Shown here: one piece after another, positions 1 through 9,753 of the stretch
Position numbering within the stretch: the stretch's first letter is position 1
Layout: each line of letters opens with the position of its first letter
Origin: Deltaproteobacteria bacterium
Lineage (GTDB): Bacteria; Myxococcota; Kuafuiibacteriia; Kuafuiibacteriales; Kuafuiibacteriaceae
Direction of reading: 5' to 3'
Assembly (NCBI GenBank): GCA_016713425.1
Contig: JADJPE010000005.1
Span: 3,534,001-3,598,000, forward strand
Length of the DNA: 64,000 bases
Notes under the pieces: model-generated
What the model saw: only the letters and a program-made list of their open reading frames with translations
What the model was told of the DNA's origin: nothing
Databases searched by the model: none
Translations under genes and position numbers: made by a program

Positions 1-3000
1 ATGACGTCGTTCGGCACGCGATAGGCGCCGCACTCACCTGCCGTACCCACCGGACCACCGCCTTCTTGCGGGGCGTAGGCGCGGAAGTCGGCGAGCATCA
101 AAGCCACGCTCGTATCGACGAGGTTGCATGTCGCGCCACCCGCGTCTGCAGCAACGGCCGCGAATGATTCACCGCCATTCAAGACGATCTCGACGAGTTG
201 AAAGTCGCCGGGCTGTGCGAGGTTGATCGATACGGAACCGCCAGGCGACGCGATGGGGCCGGCGATCTCGAACTGGCAGGTCGCATCGCAGCCATCACCG
301 TTCACGGTGTCGCCGTCGTCGCATTGCTCGTTCGCACCCGGTTCCAAGATCCCGTTGCCGCACGCGTTGAGCGGAAGACTCGACAGGATGAGCTCATACG
401 CCGGAATGGGCTCGTCGTCGTTGTAGTCGTGAACCGCCAGGAAATACGTTCCCGGGTCGAGCTGGGCGAATGCGGCCTGAGCGCCGATCGCCGCGCAACC
501 GCCTTGTCCGCCGAAGTCCGCTGCCCCGAGCAGAACGGCCTCGGCGTTGTAGAGGCCGAGCACGGTGTCGCTGCTCCCGGTGGCGGCGGTGCAGCCGGAC
601 GCTTTGTCGGGGATGAATGTTTCGGCCAACAGCGCGAGGGGTGTTGTCACCACGATCTGGATGATGTCGACGTCGCCCGCCGGCTCGAGGGCGCCTCGAA
701 CGCTCACGGCCGCTTGCGAGGGCAGGGTGACGGTCGCGATGGGCTCCACCTGACAGGTCGCATCACAGCCATCTCCGTTGGTCGTGTTGCCATCATCGCA
801 TGTCTCGGCTTCATCGATGATCGCGTTGCCGCACCCGGGTGCTACCACCTGGACATGGAGGAAGTAAGCGCGGGCCTCGGCGTCGCCTTCGACCTCTCGG
901 ACGACAAGGTAGTAGCGACCGCCCGGCATGCTGTACGCGGCTTCCGTCGTGTCGGGTGCGATTCGACCGCATCGACCGTTTGGCCCGCCGTCGTCGTTGC
1001 GGGCGAGGACCGTTTGACCATCCGTGTCGAGGAGCGTGAGCGAAGCGTGCGGTTCTCCTGGGCAGGTGTCGAACGAGTCGATGGTGACGTAGGCCAGAAG
1101 ATGATCCCCTTCGGCGATATCGATGGCATAGACGTCCGCGTCGCCCGCGGGTTCGAGCGCCCCCGCCCAGAGTGTGTCGGTCGATGTCGCGAGGACGCCC
1201 GAGCCATCCGGGGTGTCGTTGCCTCCGACTTCGTCCTCTCTTGCACCTTCGAAGGCGCACTGGTCGCTGCATCCGTCGCCCGAGGTGTTGTTGCCATCGT
1301 CGCACGCTTCGTTCGGCGTTCCTCCGGGCTCAAGAATTCCGTTGCCACACCCCACCTCGATCGTCCGCACTTCAAGCGAATAGGCCGGGATTGTGGCGCC
1401 TCCGTATTCGGCCACGGCAAGGTAGTAGCTGCCCGGCTTGTCCACGAAAGTACTCGTATCGAAGAGCGGGTTCAGCTCCGAGCAGAGCGAGTCATCCATG
1501 TCGTCGTTGGCTGCGATGGTGTTGAAGTTGGCATCGAACAGGACGAGGATGGTGTCGGCCAAGCATACGCCCGGCGTCGGGACCCAGGTGCGCGCGTAGA
1601 TGTAGCCGGGGGCCTGCATTTCGATGCGGTAGGTGTCATAGCCGCCGGGCCGCGTAAGCGAGCCGTTGAAAGTCTGGGCGGTGCCGGGGCCGACCAAGGC
1701 CTGCGAGGCTTCGACGGTGCACGTCACGTCGCAGCCATCGCCGCTCGTCACGTTGCCGTCCTCGCATTGTTCACCTGCGCGCCACTCGAGGATCCGGTTG
1801 CCGCAGGAAGCGGGCTTCGCCAGAACCGCGATCGAATAAGGACCTTCGGCGTTCGCCCGACTCGCTACGCGCAAGTAGTAGGTGCCCGCCGAAAGATTGG
1901 CGGCGGCGGCGTGGGTTGCGATCGATTCGGGGTCGATGCGGGAACATCCGCCAGCTCCGGCATCCGCGTCCTGAGCGAGGACCGTGGTGCCATCTGGGGC
2001 CAAGAGCGTGATGGTGGTCGTGGTGGCGCAGCCGCCTTGGCCGTCGCTGGTCTCAGCAATCACCAGACCGCCCTCCGGAACGACCACTTTGAAGAAGTCG
2101 ACGTCATCGGTGTCGATTGAGGCGCTCATGATGCTTCCGTCGCCCGGATGGTCGTCGGCGCCGCTGGCTGCATTGTTCGCGGGCTCTGATTCGTCACCCG
2201 CGATGGCCGACACCAAAATGCGGCGCCTAATGACCCCGGCCTCGCTCGCAGCCGTGAGCTCGAATAGGGATGATCGATCCAAGTCCAAAGATACGGTGCC
2301 CTGAATTGAAATGGCGGCCGTTGCTGTTCTCACCGGCGTGAACCCGGGCAGAGGTTGCCCGTCCTGAGTGATATCCACGCGGCTGACGTTCTCGAGTGCG
2401 TAACTGACCGTAGCGGTCACGAGACCACGCAGCGTACGCGGCTGGACATCAAACGTCGTCACGGCCGGCGCATCGTGGCCATAGAGCGCAACGGTTCGTG
2501 TGTTCGTACCCAGATCGTTCGATGCGATCAATGTATAGAGCGTCTGGCCCGCGGCCACCGTGACGCCGAGCGACGCCGCATCCGGTGCGAAGGGGCCTTC
2601 GAATTCCTCGCTTCCCGCGAGCAGGCGAACCTCGTTGGCGGCGACGACTTCGTAGTGGAGCTGGGCCGTCGTACCGGCGGCGGCTGGGTTGGGGTCGATC
2701 GTGAAGGCGCGTATGTATGGCGCGGCTGGGTTTACGATAACCTCGACATCCTGCTCGGCGTCTTCGGCCGGATTGAGGGCGACGAGCGTGTACGTAGTCG
2801 TGGCTGTCGGGATGGTTGTCCAGGTGGAGGACAGTTCTGTATCGGCGTGGACGACCTCTTCGCCGACTCGGATTTCAATACCTCCGGGGGCGTCCGCCAC
2901 TGACCACGAGAGGACGGTCTCCTCGCCAAGGCTCACGGTCGTGGGGTTGGCAAAGAAATGGTTGATCGAAGCGCCCACGTTCGAGGCCACGGTGACGGTG

Positions 3001-3863
3001 GTCGTGCGGCTTGCGGTCCCGACGGTATTGCTGGCGATGAGCATGTAGCGTTGGGTTTCGGGGGGCGTGACCGAGACCGAGTGGCTGCCGTCGGTGCCGC
3101 GATACACCTCCGTCCCCGTCTCGTTGGTGACGACGATGTTCCCGCCGTCGTTCACGACCCATGAAAGCCGGCTCGATTCGCCGGCGTTGATCGTGGCCGG
3201 GATCGCGGCGAAGCTCTGGATGACGGGGAGTCCGTCTCGCACGACCACGTTGATGGAGGCGGCTACGGTTGTGCCGGTCCGGCTGGTCGCCGTGATCTTG
3301 AACGTCGTCGTGCTCGCGAGCGCCGGTGTGGTCGTCGATCCGGAGGGCGCTCCGCGATCAACGATGAGCGCGCCGCCGACTTGCTCGATGTCGACGAACG
3401 CGGTCTTCGAGGTGCTCCACGAGAGCGTCGCCGTATCTCCCGGCTGAATAGAGCTTGGGCTGGCGGTGAAGGACACGATGCTCGGCGTTTCGACGACCGA
3501 AACCGTGACGTTCTCTTCGGCCGAGCCACCCGGACCTATCGCTGTGAGGACGAAGGTCGCGTTTGCGGTCAAGGAGCCCGTCGAGATTGAGCCGGAGAGG
3601 TCGGTGCTCGCCTCGAGCAGGACTGTGCCGGTCGAGTCCGCGATCGAGACTTCGCTTGCTTGCGTCACTTCCCAAGCGAGGCTGGCGGATTGATCGGGTT
3701 CGATCGTCGAGGGCGTGGCGGTGAAGGCCACGATGGTGGGCTTCACCGGCGCTTCGTCGTCGTCGCCCCCGCACGCACTCGATAGAGCGATCGCGGGGAT
3801 CACGAGGAGGGCAGAGAGGACAGAGGGAGGGACGCGGAGGCGCGCAAGCGAACGTTGATTCAT
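1..3863 (-). CDS. Giant Ig-like / cysteine-rich-repeat lipoprotein (partial)
   Basis: This frame starts at ATG 3863 and stays open to the left edge, giving at least 1287 residues without a stop, so the C-terminus lies outside the window. The N-terminus has an Arg-containing n-region, a hydrophobic stretch and a lipobox-like SSAC with Cys31, then an acidic linker, so it is probably exported and lipidated. Residues about 40-530 are roughly 80-residue beta-sandwich-like units with recurring F-x-A-x-P openings and L-x-W-x-V cores (Ig-like). From about residue 686 come four CGN-x-I-x-E...DDGN...GDGC-x-x-x-C motifs (Myxococcus cysteine-rich repeat, DUF4215-like; DNA near 1800, 1340, 830 and 360). 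These alternate with segments ending G-x-Y-Y-L-x-V that resemble PPC domains. The protein is likely a surface or outer-membrane adhesin or scaffold; its ligand is unknown. Long open frames on the plus strand here are shadows. Confidence 0.85.
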   Translation of the reverse strand, partial: MNQRSLARLRVPPSVLSALLVIPAIALSSACGGDDDEAPVKPTIVAFTATPSTIEPDQSASLAWEVTQASEVSIADSTGTVLLEASTDLSGSISTGSLTANATFVLTAIGPGGSAEENVTVSVVETPSIVSFTASPSSIQPGDTATLSWSTSKTAFVDIEQVGGALIVDRGAPSGSTTTPALASTTTFKITATSRTGTTVAASINVVVRDGLPVIQSFAAIPATINAGESSRLSWVVNDGGNIVVTNETGTEVYRGTDGSHSVSVTPPETQRYMLIASNTVGTASRTTTVTVASNVGASINHFFANPTTVSLGEETVLSWSVADAPGGIEIRVGEEVVHADTELSSTWTTIPTATTTYTLVALNPAEDAEQDVEVIVNPAAPYIRAFTIDPNPAAAGTTAQLHYEVVAANEVRLLAGSEEFEGPFAPDAASLGVTVAAGQTLYTLIASNDLGTNTRTVALYGHDAPAVTTFDVQPRTLRGLVTATVSYALENVSRVDITQDGQPLPGFTPVRTATAAISIQGTVSLDLDRSSLFELTAASEAGVIRRRILVSAIAGDESEPANNAASGADDHPGDGSIMSASIDTDDVDFFKVVVPEGGLVIAETSDGQGGCATTTTITLLAPDGTTVLAQDADAGAGGCSRIDPESIATHAAAANLSAGTYYLRVASRANAEGPYSIAVLAKPASCGNRILEWRAGEQCEDGNVTSGDGCDVTCTVEASQALVGPGTAQTFNGSLTRPGGYDTYRIEMQAPGYIYARTWVPTPGVCLADTILVLFDANFNTIAANDDMDDSLCSELNPLFDTSTFVDKPGSYYLAVAEYGGATIPAYSLEVRTIEVGCGNGILEPGGTPNEACDDGNNTSGDGCSDQCAFEGAREDEVGGNDTPDGSGVLATSTDTLWAGALEPAGDADVYAIDIAEGDHLLAYVTIDSFDTCPGEPHASLTLLDTDGQTVLARNDDGGPNGRCGRIAPDTTEAAYSMPGGRYYLVVREVEGDAEARAYFLHVQVVAPGCGNAIIDEAETCDDGNTTNGDGCDATCQVEPIATVTLPSQAAVSVRGALEPAGDVDIIQIVVTTPLALLAETFIPDKASGCTAATGSSDTVLGLYNAEAVLLGAADFGGQGGCAAIGAQAAFAQLDPGTYFLAVHDYNDDEPIPAYELILSSLPLNACGNGILEPGANEQCDDGDTVNGDGCDATCQFEIAGPIASPGGSVSINLAQPGDFQLVEIVLNGGESFAAVAADAGGATCNLVDTSVALMLADFRAYAPQEGGGPVGTAGECGAYRVPNDV

Positions 3864-4002
3864 GATGGCTCCTTGGTCGTCGAAGGGGCGCATGATAGGT
3901 GGCGTCTCCCGTACTCGCCACCTCAAAAGCGAAGTTGAACGATAATCGTGTCGCTCATTCCTGGAGCGCGTGGCGGCGTAGGACGCGCTAAGATGCGACG
4001 CG

Positions 4003-4896
4003 ATGCGCATTCACCTCGTTGACGGTACCTATGAGCTCTTTCGCGCGTACTACGGCGCACCCCAGTTTCAGGCCGCGGATGGTCGAGAGATCGGTGCCGT
4101 GCGTGCTTTCGCGCGGTCGATGCTGTCGCTCCTGAGAGACGGGGCGACCCACGTGGGGGTTGCTTTCGACACCGTCATCGAGTCGTTCCGAAACGACCTA
4201 TTTGCCGGCTACAAGACGGGCGAAGGCATAGAGCCGGCACTGCTTGCCCAGTTCCCATGGGCTGAAGAGACCGCTGAGGCGCTTGGCCTCATCGTTTGGC
4301 GTATGCGGACGTTCGAAGCGGACGACGCTCTGGCCACGTTCGCGATGCGTGCGGCGGCCGATGGGCGCGTCGAGGAGATCGTCCTCTGCTCACCAGACAA
4401 GGATCTGTGCCAGTGCGTTCGGGGAGAGCGCATCGTGGCCCTGGACCGCCGACAACAGCGGCGGCTCGACGCCGCGGGCGTCAAAGAGAAGTTCGGCATC
4501 GAGCCGGAGTCGATCCCGGACTATCTCGCTCTGGTTGGCGACTCTGCCGACGGGATCCCCGGCATCCCAAAATGGGGGGCGAAAGCGGCCGCATCGGCTT
4601 TGGCAGCCGTGAGGCATCTCGAGGCCATTCCCGACGACCCCGCGAAGTGGACGTTTTCGGTGCGCGGGAAGGACGGGTTGGCGGCCTCCTTGAATGCCCA
4701 CCGGGAGGAGGCCGCGCTTTACAAGACCCTCGCAACGCTCCGCGTGGATGTTCCACTTGACGAGACGGTCGACGATCTTGCCTGGCGCGGCGCAGATCGA
4801 GCAAAGCTCGCCGAACACGCCGAGCTTACCGGTGATTCGCGGATTGTCGAGGACGCGGCTAAGCTCGAAGCCCTGCGTCAAGCGGGTACGCACTGA
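4003..4896 (+). CDS. 5'-3' exonuclease / flap-endonuclease family protein
   Basis: This is a 297-residue stand-alone relative of the Pol I 5'-nuclease domain. The N-terminal LVDGTYELFRAYY carries the first acidic metal ligand (Asp7). FEADDALATFA (about residues 104-114) and SPDKDL (about 130) supply further acidic residues. VGDSADGIPGIPKWGAKAA (about 178-196) is the helix-three-turn-helix DNA-binding and metal-binding region. These are the signatures of PIN-like 5'-3' exonucleases that remove RNA primers or flaps. There is no polymerase domain, so it is not PolA itself. The gene stands alone, facing convergently into the DHOD-like gene with a 68-nt gap. The family is confident; the cellular substrate is inferred. 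Confidence 0.9.
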   Translation: MRIHLVDGTYELFRAYYGAPQFQAADGREIGAVRAFARSMLSLLRDGATHVGVAFDTVIESFRNDLFAGYKTGEGIEPALLAQFPWAEETAEALGLIVWRMRTFEADDALATFAMRAAADGRVEEIVLCSPDKDLCQCVRGERIVALDRRQQRRLDAAGVKEKFGIEPESIPDYLALVGDSADGIPGIPKWGAKAAASALAAVRHLEAIPDDPAKWTFSVRGKDGLAASLNAHREEAALYKTLATLRVDVPLDETVDDLAWRGADRAKLAEHAELTGDSRIVEDAAKLEALRQAGTH

Positions 4897-4964
4897 GCCA
4901 CGGAAGATCGGGCCCTAAGCCACCGGGGCGCCGGAGCAAGCGCAAGAACGGCCTACGCTGTCGA

Positions 4965-5981
4965 CTACGCCCACTCGAAGTTGCTCGTGTACGACGTGAG
5001 CCCAGCCATGTAGTTCGCACGCTCGAAGGCGGCCGGATCTTCGCAGTTCTGCTGGCTCATGCTGCCGCGCATCTGCTCGACTGACACATACTCGTGTTCG
5101 TCGAGCCAGGTGCTGATCGCGGAGAGGAGCGTTCGGACATGGGTCGGACCATTTCGAAGCAGAGCCGAGGCCATCATGGCCACGTCCGCACCCGCAAACA
5201 GCAACTTCAAGACATCCGCCGCCGTGTGGGTACCGCTCGTGGCGGCCAGCGAGGCCGCCACACGGCCGCGCAAGATGGCGATCCATCGGAGCGGAAGCCT
5301 AAGCTCCGACGAAGTCGAGAGCTGAACGTTGGCCCGAACCTTGAGCGCCTCGAGATCGATGTCGGGCTGATAGAAGCGGTTGAAGAGCACGAGGCCATTC
5401 GCGCCGGCTTCGACGAGTCGTTTGGACATATGGGCAGGCGCGCTGAAGAACGGATGGACCTTGACGGCGAGAGGAATCGTGATCGCCTCGCGCACCGCGG
5501 CCACAAGGTTCAAATACCGCCATTCGACCTGGAAGCTGCTCTCCTCGGTGTCGGCGGCAATGAAATAAACATTCAGCTCGAGACCATCCGCGCCGGCATC
5601 TTGAATCTGCTTGGCGTAGTCCACCCATCCGCTTGCCGAGACGCCGTTCAGGCTCGCCAGCACGGGAATGGATAGGGCCTCTTTCGCGGCTCGGATCTGC
5701 TCAAGATAGGTGTCGGGTCCGGTGTTGTAGTCCTCCATGGCCGGGAAATAGCCCCCGAGCGCCTCGGGGAACGTCTCGGCTCCCTCCTGGTGGAGCTGAA
5801 GCACCTGGTTTTGTTCGTGCTCGATCTGCTCCTCGAAGATGGAAGGCAACACGACGGCGCCGATCCCGTTGTCTTCGAGCTGGCGGAGAAAATCCAAGCG
5901 CCCGGTCAGAGGTGACGACGACGCCACCAATGGATTTTTCAGATTGAGCCCCAAGTATTTGGTTTTCAGATCGACACTCAT
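4965..5981 (-). CDS. Dihydroorotate dehydrogenase-like flavoprotein paired with NifJ
   Basis: This is a 338-residue TIM-barrel protein of the dihydroorotate dehydrogenase-like family. It opens with DLKTKYLGLNLKNPLVASS and has DGLELNVYF and LAVKVHPFFSAP segments typical of FMN-binding PyrD/PreA-type barrels. It starts 2 nt after the nifJ stop codon, so the two genes form one transcription unit with probable translational coupling. Homologues in many bacteria sit beside nifJ and are not the pyrimidine-biosynthetic enzyme; the actual reaction is not established. A role in redox metabolism linked to pyruvate:ferredoxin oxidoreductase is inference from position. Normal length, no damage seen. Confidence 0.85.
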   Translation of the reverse strand: MSVDLKTKYLGLNLKNPLVASSSPLTGRLDFLRQLEDNGIGAVVLPSIFEEQIEHEQNQVLQLHQEGAETFPEALGGYFPAMEDYNTGPDTYLEQIRAAKEALSIPVLASLNGVSASGWVDYAKQIQDAGADGLELNVYFIAADTEESSFQVEWRYLNLVAAVREAITIPLAVKVHPFFSAPAHMSKRLVEAGANGLVLFNRFYQPDIDLEALKVRANVQLSTSSELRLPLRWIAILRGRVAASLAATSGTHTAADVLKLLFAGADVAMMASALLRNGPTHVRTLLSAISTWLDEHEYVSVEQMRGSMSQQNCEDPAAFERANYMAGLTSYTSNFEWA

Positions 5982-5983
5982 GA

Positions 5984-8900
5984 TCAGATGCCCTCCGACT
6001 TTTCGACTGGGTGACGCTCCACGCCCGCGAGCTGCTGGTAGTAGTTCCAGCGCTCGTCGATGTCGCGTTGTGCCAAGGCTACAAGCTCAGCCGACCGCGC
6101 GGGATCGGCGCGGGCGAGCATCGCGAAGCGCGCTTCCTTCATGGCAAACTCCTTGAAGGGAATCGTTGGCTTCTTGCTGTCCAGGTGGAACGGATGCGCG
6201 TCCTTCCCGGGCAATCGCGGGTCATACCGGTACAGTGGCCAGTAGCCACTCAACGCTGCGTCCTTCTGGTGACCCATCGACGTCGTCATATCGATGCCGT
6301 GGGCGATGCAGGTGCTGTACGCGATGACGAGCGAGGTGCCCGGGTACGCTTCGGCTTCGGATATGGCCTTCAGAGTTTGGAGCGGGTTCGCACCCATGGC
6401 CACTTGCGCGACGTAGACGTTGCCGTACGCCATCGCGATCATGCCCAGATCCTTCTTGCCCACCGCTTTGCCAGAAGCCGCAAACTTGGCCACAGCCCCT
6501 CGGAACGTCGCCTTGGATGCCTGGCCGCCTGTATTTGAATAGACCTCGGTATCGAGAACCAAGATGTTCACGTTTCGGCCCGAAGCGAACACGTGGTCCA
6601 GCCCGCCGAACCCGATGTCGTAGGCCCAGCCGTCGCCTCCGACGATCCACACCGAGCGCTTGACCAGATGATCCGCCGCATGCAGGAGCCGCTTCGCCTC
6701 CGCCGATTTCAGCGTCTCTAGCTTCTTCTTCAGTGCCGCCACGCGCTCTCGCTGACTCGTGATCTGTTCCTCGGTGTCTTGCACTGCGTCCAAGAGGCCC
6801 GTGGCCAAATCTTGACCAATCTCATTCGCCAGGTTTTTCACCAGCAGCCGGCTCAAAACCTCAAGATTGTCGACCGCGAGCCGCATCCCGAGACCGAACT
6901 CCGCGTTGTCTTCGAACAAGCTGTTCGACCATGCCGGACCCCGACCCTCGGCATTTTGCGACCACGGTGTGGTGGGCAGGTTACCACCATAGATGGACGA
7001 GCATCCGGTCGCGTTGGCGATGAGCGCCCGGTCGCCGAACAGCTGGCTCATCAACTTCAAGTACGGCGTTTCGCCACAACCCGCGCAGGCACCGCTGTAC
7101 TCGAACAGGGGATCGAGGAGTTGGGCGCCTTTGATCGTCTCGAGCTTTGCTTTGGTCCGTGGCGTCTCAGGCAAGCTCAGGAAGAAGTCAAAATTGGCTC
7201 GCTCTGCCTCGAGATGGTCGAGCTTCGGCTGCATGTTGATGGCCTTGTGCTTGACCACCTCCTTGCTGCGCGCCGGGCACACGTCGACGCAAACGCCGCA
7301 CCCTGTGCAGTCATCGGGCGCGACCTGAACCGTCGTGAGCCAGCCGTCACCGAACTCCTTGCCCTTCCACAGCATTGACTTGAATGACGCGGGGGCGTTG
7401 GCCGCAGATTCAGGCGAAAACGCCTTGTTCCGAATGGCGGCGTGCGGGCAGACCAGAGCGCAGAGCCCACATTGGATGCAGATCTTCTCGTCGAGAATCG
7501 GGATCTCGTGCGCGATGCTGCGCTTCTCGAACTTCGCCGTGCTCGTCGGGAACGTGCCGTCGACAGGCATCGCGCTCACCGGCAGCAGATCACCGCGCCC
7601 CTCAAGAATGATCGATGTAATGCGCTGCACGAAGTCCGGCGCCGAAGCGGGTACCCGTGGAGGCCGCGCGAGCGAGCCCACGACATCGCTCGGGTAGTGC
7701 ACTTGCGCCAAGGCCGCGCCCGACGCATCGATCGCCTTCTCGTTTCGATCGACGATCGCGGAGCCGCGCTTGCCGTACGTGTATCGAACGCTGTCCTTGA
7801 TGCCTTCAAGCGCCTGATTCGTGGGGATGATGTCGGCCAACAAGAAGAACGCGGTCTGCATGACCGTGTTGATGCGCCCCTTCAGACCGGCCTCGTTCGC
7901 CACCTGATTGGCGTCAATGACGTAGAACTTGAGCTTCTTGTCGATGATTTGCTTCTGCACCTCGACCGGCATCCTGCTCCAGACCTCATCCGCACCGTAG
8001 GGGCTGTTGAGGAGGAACGTTGCACCTTGAGCCGCGATCGAGAGCATGTCCATCTTCTCGAGGAAGTTGAACTGATGGCACGCCACATAGTTGGCCTGCT
8101 GAATGAGGTATGTGGACGTGATGGGGCGAGGCGAAAATCGGACATGCGAAATCGTGATCGCGCCGGCCTTCTTTGAGTCGTAGACGAAGTAGCCCTGTGC
8201 ATACTTCTCGGTGGTCTCACCCACGATTTTCGCGCAGTTCTTGCTCGCGCCGACCGTGCCGTCGCTGCCAAGCCCAAAGAACACTGCACGATAGACATCG
8301 GCAGGCTCCTGTTCCGGCTCCTTGTTCCAGTCGAGATTCAAGTGGGTCACGTCATCGACGATGCCGACCGTAAAATCATGCTTCGGCGATGGCTTCTTCA
8401 GCTCGTCGTAGATGCCTTTGACCATCGACGGCGTGAATTCCTTCGAGGAAAGGCCGTATCGTCCGCCGACGACCACCACATCTTGTCGCGTGCTCCGGCG
8501 CAGCACCGCGGCGACGTCTAGATAGGCCGGCTCACCCGGAGCGCCTGGCTCCTTCGTCCGATCGAGGACCGCGACCTTCTTCGCCGTTTTTGGCAGTGCG
8601 CCGAGAAAGGCGTCGGCATCGAAGGGCCGGTACAATCGAATCTTGAGAACGCCGACCTTCTCTCCCGCCCCTGTGAGTGACTCGACGGCTTCTTCCACCG
8701 CGCCGATGCCGGAGCCCATGATGACGATGACGCGCTCGGCGTCGGGCGCGCCAACGTAGTCGAACAGCCGATATTTTCGGCCGGTGAGCTCACCGAAGGC
8801 GTCCATCGACTTCTGCACGATGGCGGGCGTGGCCAAGTAGTATGGATTGATGGCTTCGCGGGCTTGGAAGAAGACGTCCGGGTTCTGTGCGGAGCCGCGA

Positions 8901-9544
8901 AGGACAGGACGATCGGGCGAAAGGGCTCGATTCCGATGGGCCGCGATGTGGTCTTCGTTGATCAGTTTTCGAATGTCGTCATGGGAGAGGACTTCGATCT
9001 TGTTGACCTCATGCGACGTGCGGAACCCATCGAAGAAGTGGAGAAACGGAATGCGCGACTCGAGCGTCGCCATCTGCGAGACCATGGCGAGGTCTTGGGC
9101 TTCCTGAACGGACGCCGAGGCGAGCATCGCAAAACCGGTGCTGCGCGCCGACATCACGTCGCTGTGATCACCGAAGATCGACAACGCGTGGGTCGCGAGC
9201 GACCGCGCCGCGATGTGCAAAACGGCCGGGGTCAGCTCTCCAGCGATCTTGAACATGTTTGGAATCATCAGGAGCAAACCCTGTGATGCCGTAAATGTCG
9301 TCGTGAGCGCACCCGACTGAAGCGAGCCATGGACGGCGCCCGCGGCACCGGCCTCGCTCTGCATCTCGATGACCTCCGGAATGACGCCCCAGATGTTCTC
9401 ACGTTTGGCTGCGGACCAAGCGTCGGACAGCTCGCCCATGGGCGAGGCAGGCGTGATTGGATAGATCGCGATGACCTCGTTCGTCGCATGCGCGACGTAC
9501 GCAGCGGCTTCATTCCCATCAACGGTCGTAAACGTTTTCGTCAC
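5984..9544 (-). CDS. nifJ: Pyruvate:ferredoxin (flavodoxin) oxidoreductase
   Basis: This enzyme oxidatively decarboxylates pyruvate with CoA to acetyl-CoA and CO2, passing electrons to ferredoxin or flavodoxin. From the chosen start it has 1186 residues, the usual single-chain length. The N-terminus (TVDGNEAAAYVAH...YPITPASPMGE) is the pyruvate-binding domain. Two 4Fe-4S motifs follow at about residues 689 (CIQCGLCALVCP) and 745 (CTGCGVCVDVCP). A CAGCGETPY motif lies near 817, and the TPP site near 968 contains GDGWAYDIGFGG and DTEVYSNTGGQ. I chose GTG 9544 because a GGGGG run lies about 6 nt upstream and the family begins near here; an in-frame ATG at 9589 would add 15 residues of non-conserved sequence. 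It is the first gene of the unit with the DHOD-like gene. Confidence 0.96.
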   Translation of the reverse strand: MTKTFTTVDGNEAAAYVAHATNEVIAIYPITPASPMGELSDAWSAAKRENIWGVIPEVIEMQSEAGAAGAVHGSLQSGALTTTFTASQGLLLMIPNMFKIAGELTPAVLHIAARSLATHALSIFGDHSDVMSARSTGFAMLASASVQEAQDLAMVSQMATLESRIPFLHFFDGFRTSHEVNKIEVLSHDDIRKLINEDHIAAHRNRALSPDRPVLRGSAQNPDVFFQAREAINPYYLATPAIVQKSMDAFGELTGRKYRLFDYVGAPDAERVIVIMGSGIGAVEEAVESLTGAGEKVGVLKIRLYRPFDADAFLGALPKTAKKVAVLDRTKEPGAPGEPAYLDVAAVLRRSTRQDVVVVGGRYGLSSKEFTPSMVKGIYDELKKPSPKHDFTVGIVDDVTHLNLDWNKEPEQEPADVYRAVFFGLGSDGTVGASKNCAKIVGETTEKYAQGYFVYDSKKAGAITISHVRFSPRPITSTYLIQQANYVACHQFNFLEKMDMLSIAAQGATFLLNSPYGADEVWSRMPVEVQKQIIDKKLKFYVIDANQVANEAGLKGRINTVMQTAFFLLADIIPTNQALEGIKDSVRYTYGKRGSAIVDRNEKAIDASGAALAQVHYPSDVVGSLARPPRVPASAPDFVQRITSIILEGRGDLLPVSAMPVDGTFPTSTAKFEKRSIAHEIPILDEKICIQCGLCALVCPHAAIRNKAFSPESAANAPASFKSMLWKGKEFGDGWLTTVQVAPDDCTGCGVCVDVCPARSKEVVKHKAINMQPKLDHLEAERANFDFFLSLPETPRTKAKLETIKGAQLLDPLFEYSGACAGCGETPYLKLMSQLFGDRALIANATGCSSIYGGNLPTTPWSQNAEGRGPAWSNSLFEDNAEFGLGMRLAVDNLEVLSRLLVKNLANEIGQDLATGLLDAVQDTEEQITSQRERVAALKKKLETLKSAEAKRLLHAADHLVKRSVWIVGGDGWAYDIGFGGLDHVFASGRNVNILVLDTEVYSNTGGQASKATFRGAVAKFAASGKAVGKKDLGMIAMAYGNVYVAQVAMGANPLQTLKAISEAEAYPGTSLVIAYSTCIAHGIDMTTSMGHQKDAALSGYWPLYRYDPRLPGKDAHPFHLDSKKPTIPFKEFAMKEARFAMLARADPARSAELVALAQRDIDERWNYYQQLAGVERHPVEKSEGI

Positions 9545-9753
9545 ACTAGACCCCCGTAAGGTCGAATTTGTATAGGCCGAACCGGCCATCGGTTCTCCAA
9601 CCCGACCAACCCCCTACTCCTTTTCCAGCGCTCGATCCACATCGTTCTTGGCCCCAAGTCGATCGTCGATGTCGAAACGCTGACCGCTTCCGCGTCGGTG
9701 ACCCTAGGCGGCGCTTCACATTCCACAGCGTGTATGCGATTCCGCGAGGCGGG

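Noticed and set aside
198..2120. Long plus-strand open frame of 640 codons
   Set aside because: It is antisense to the giant lipoprotein, whose minus-strand frame shows clear domain repeats and signal sequence; the plus frame has no recognisable pattern.
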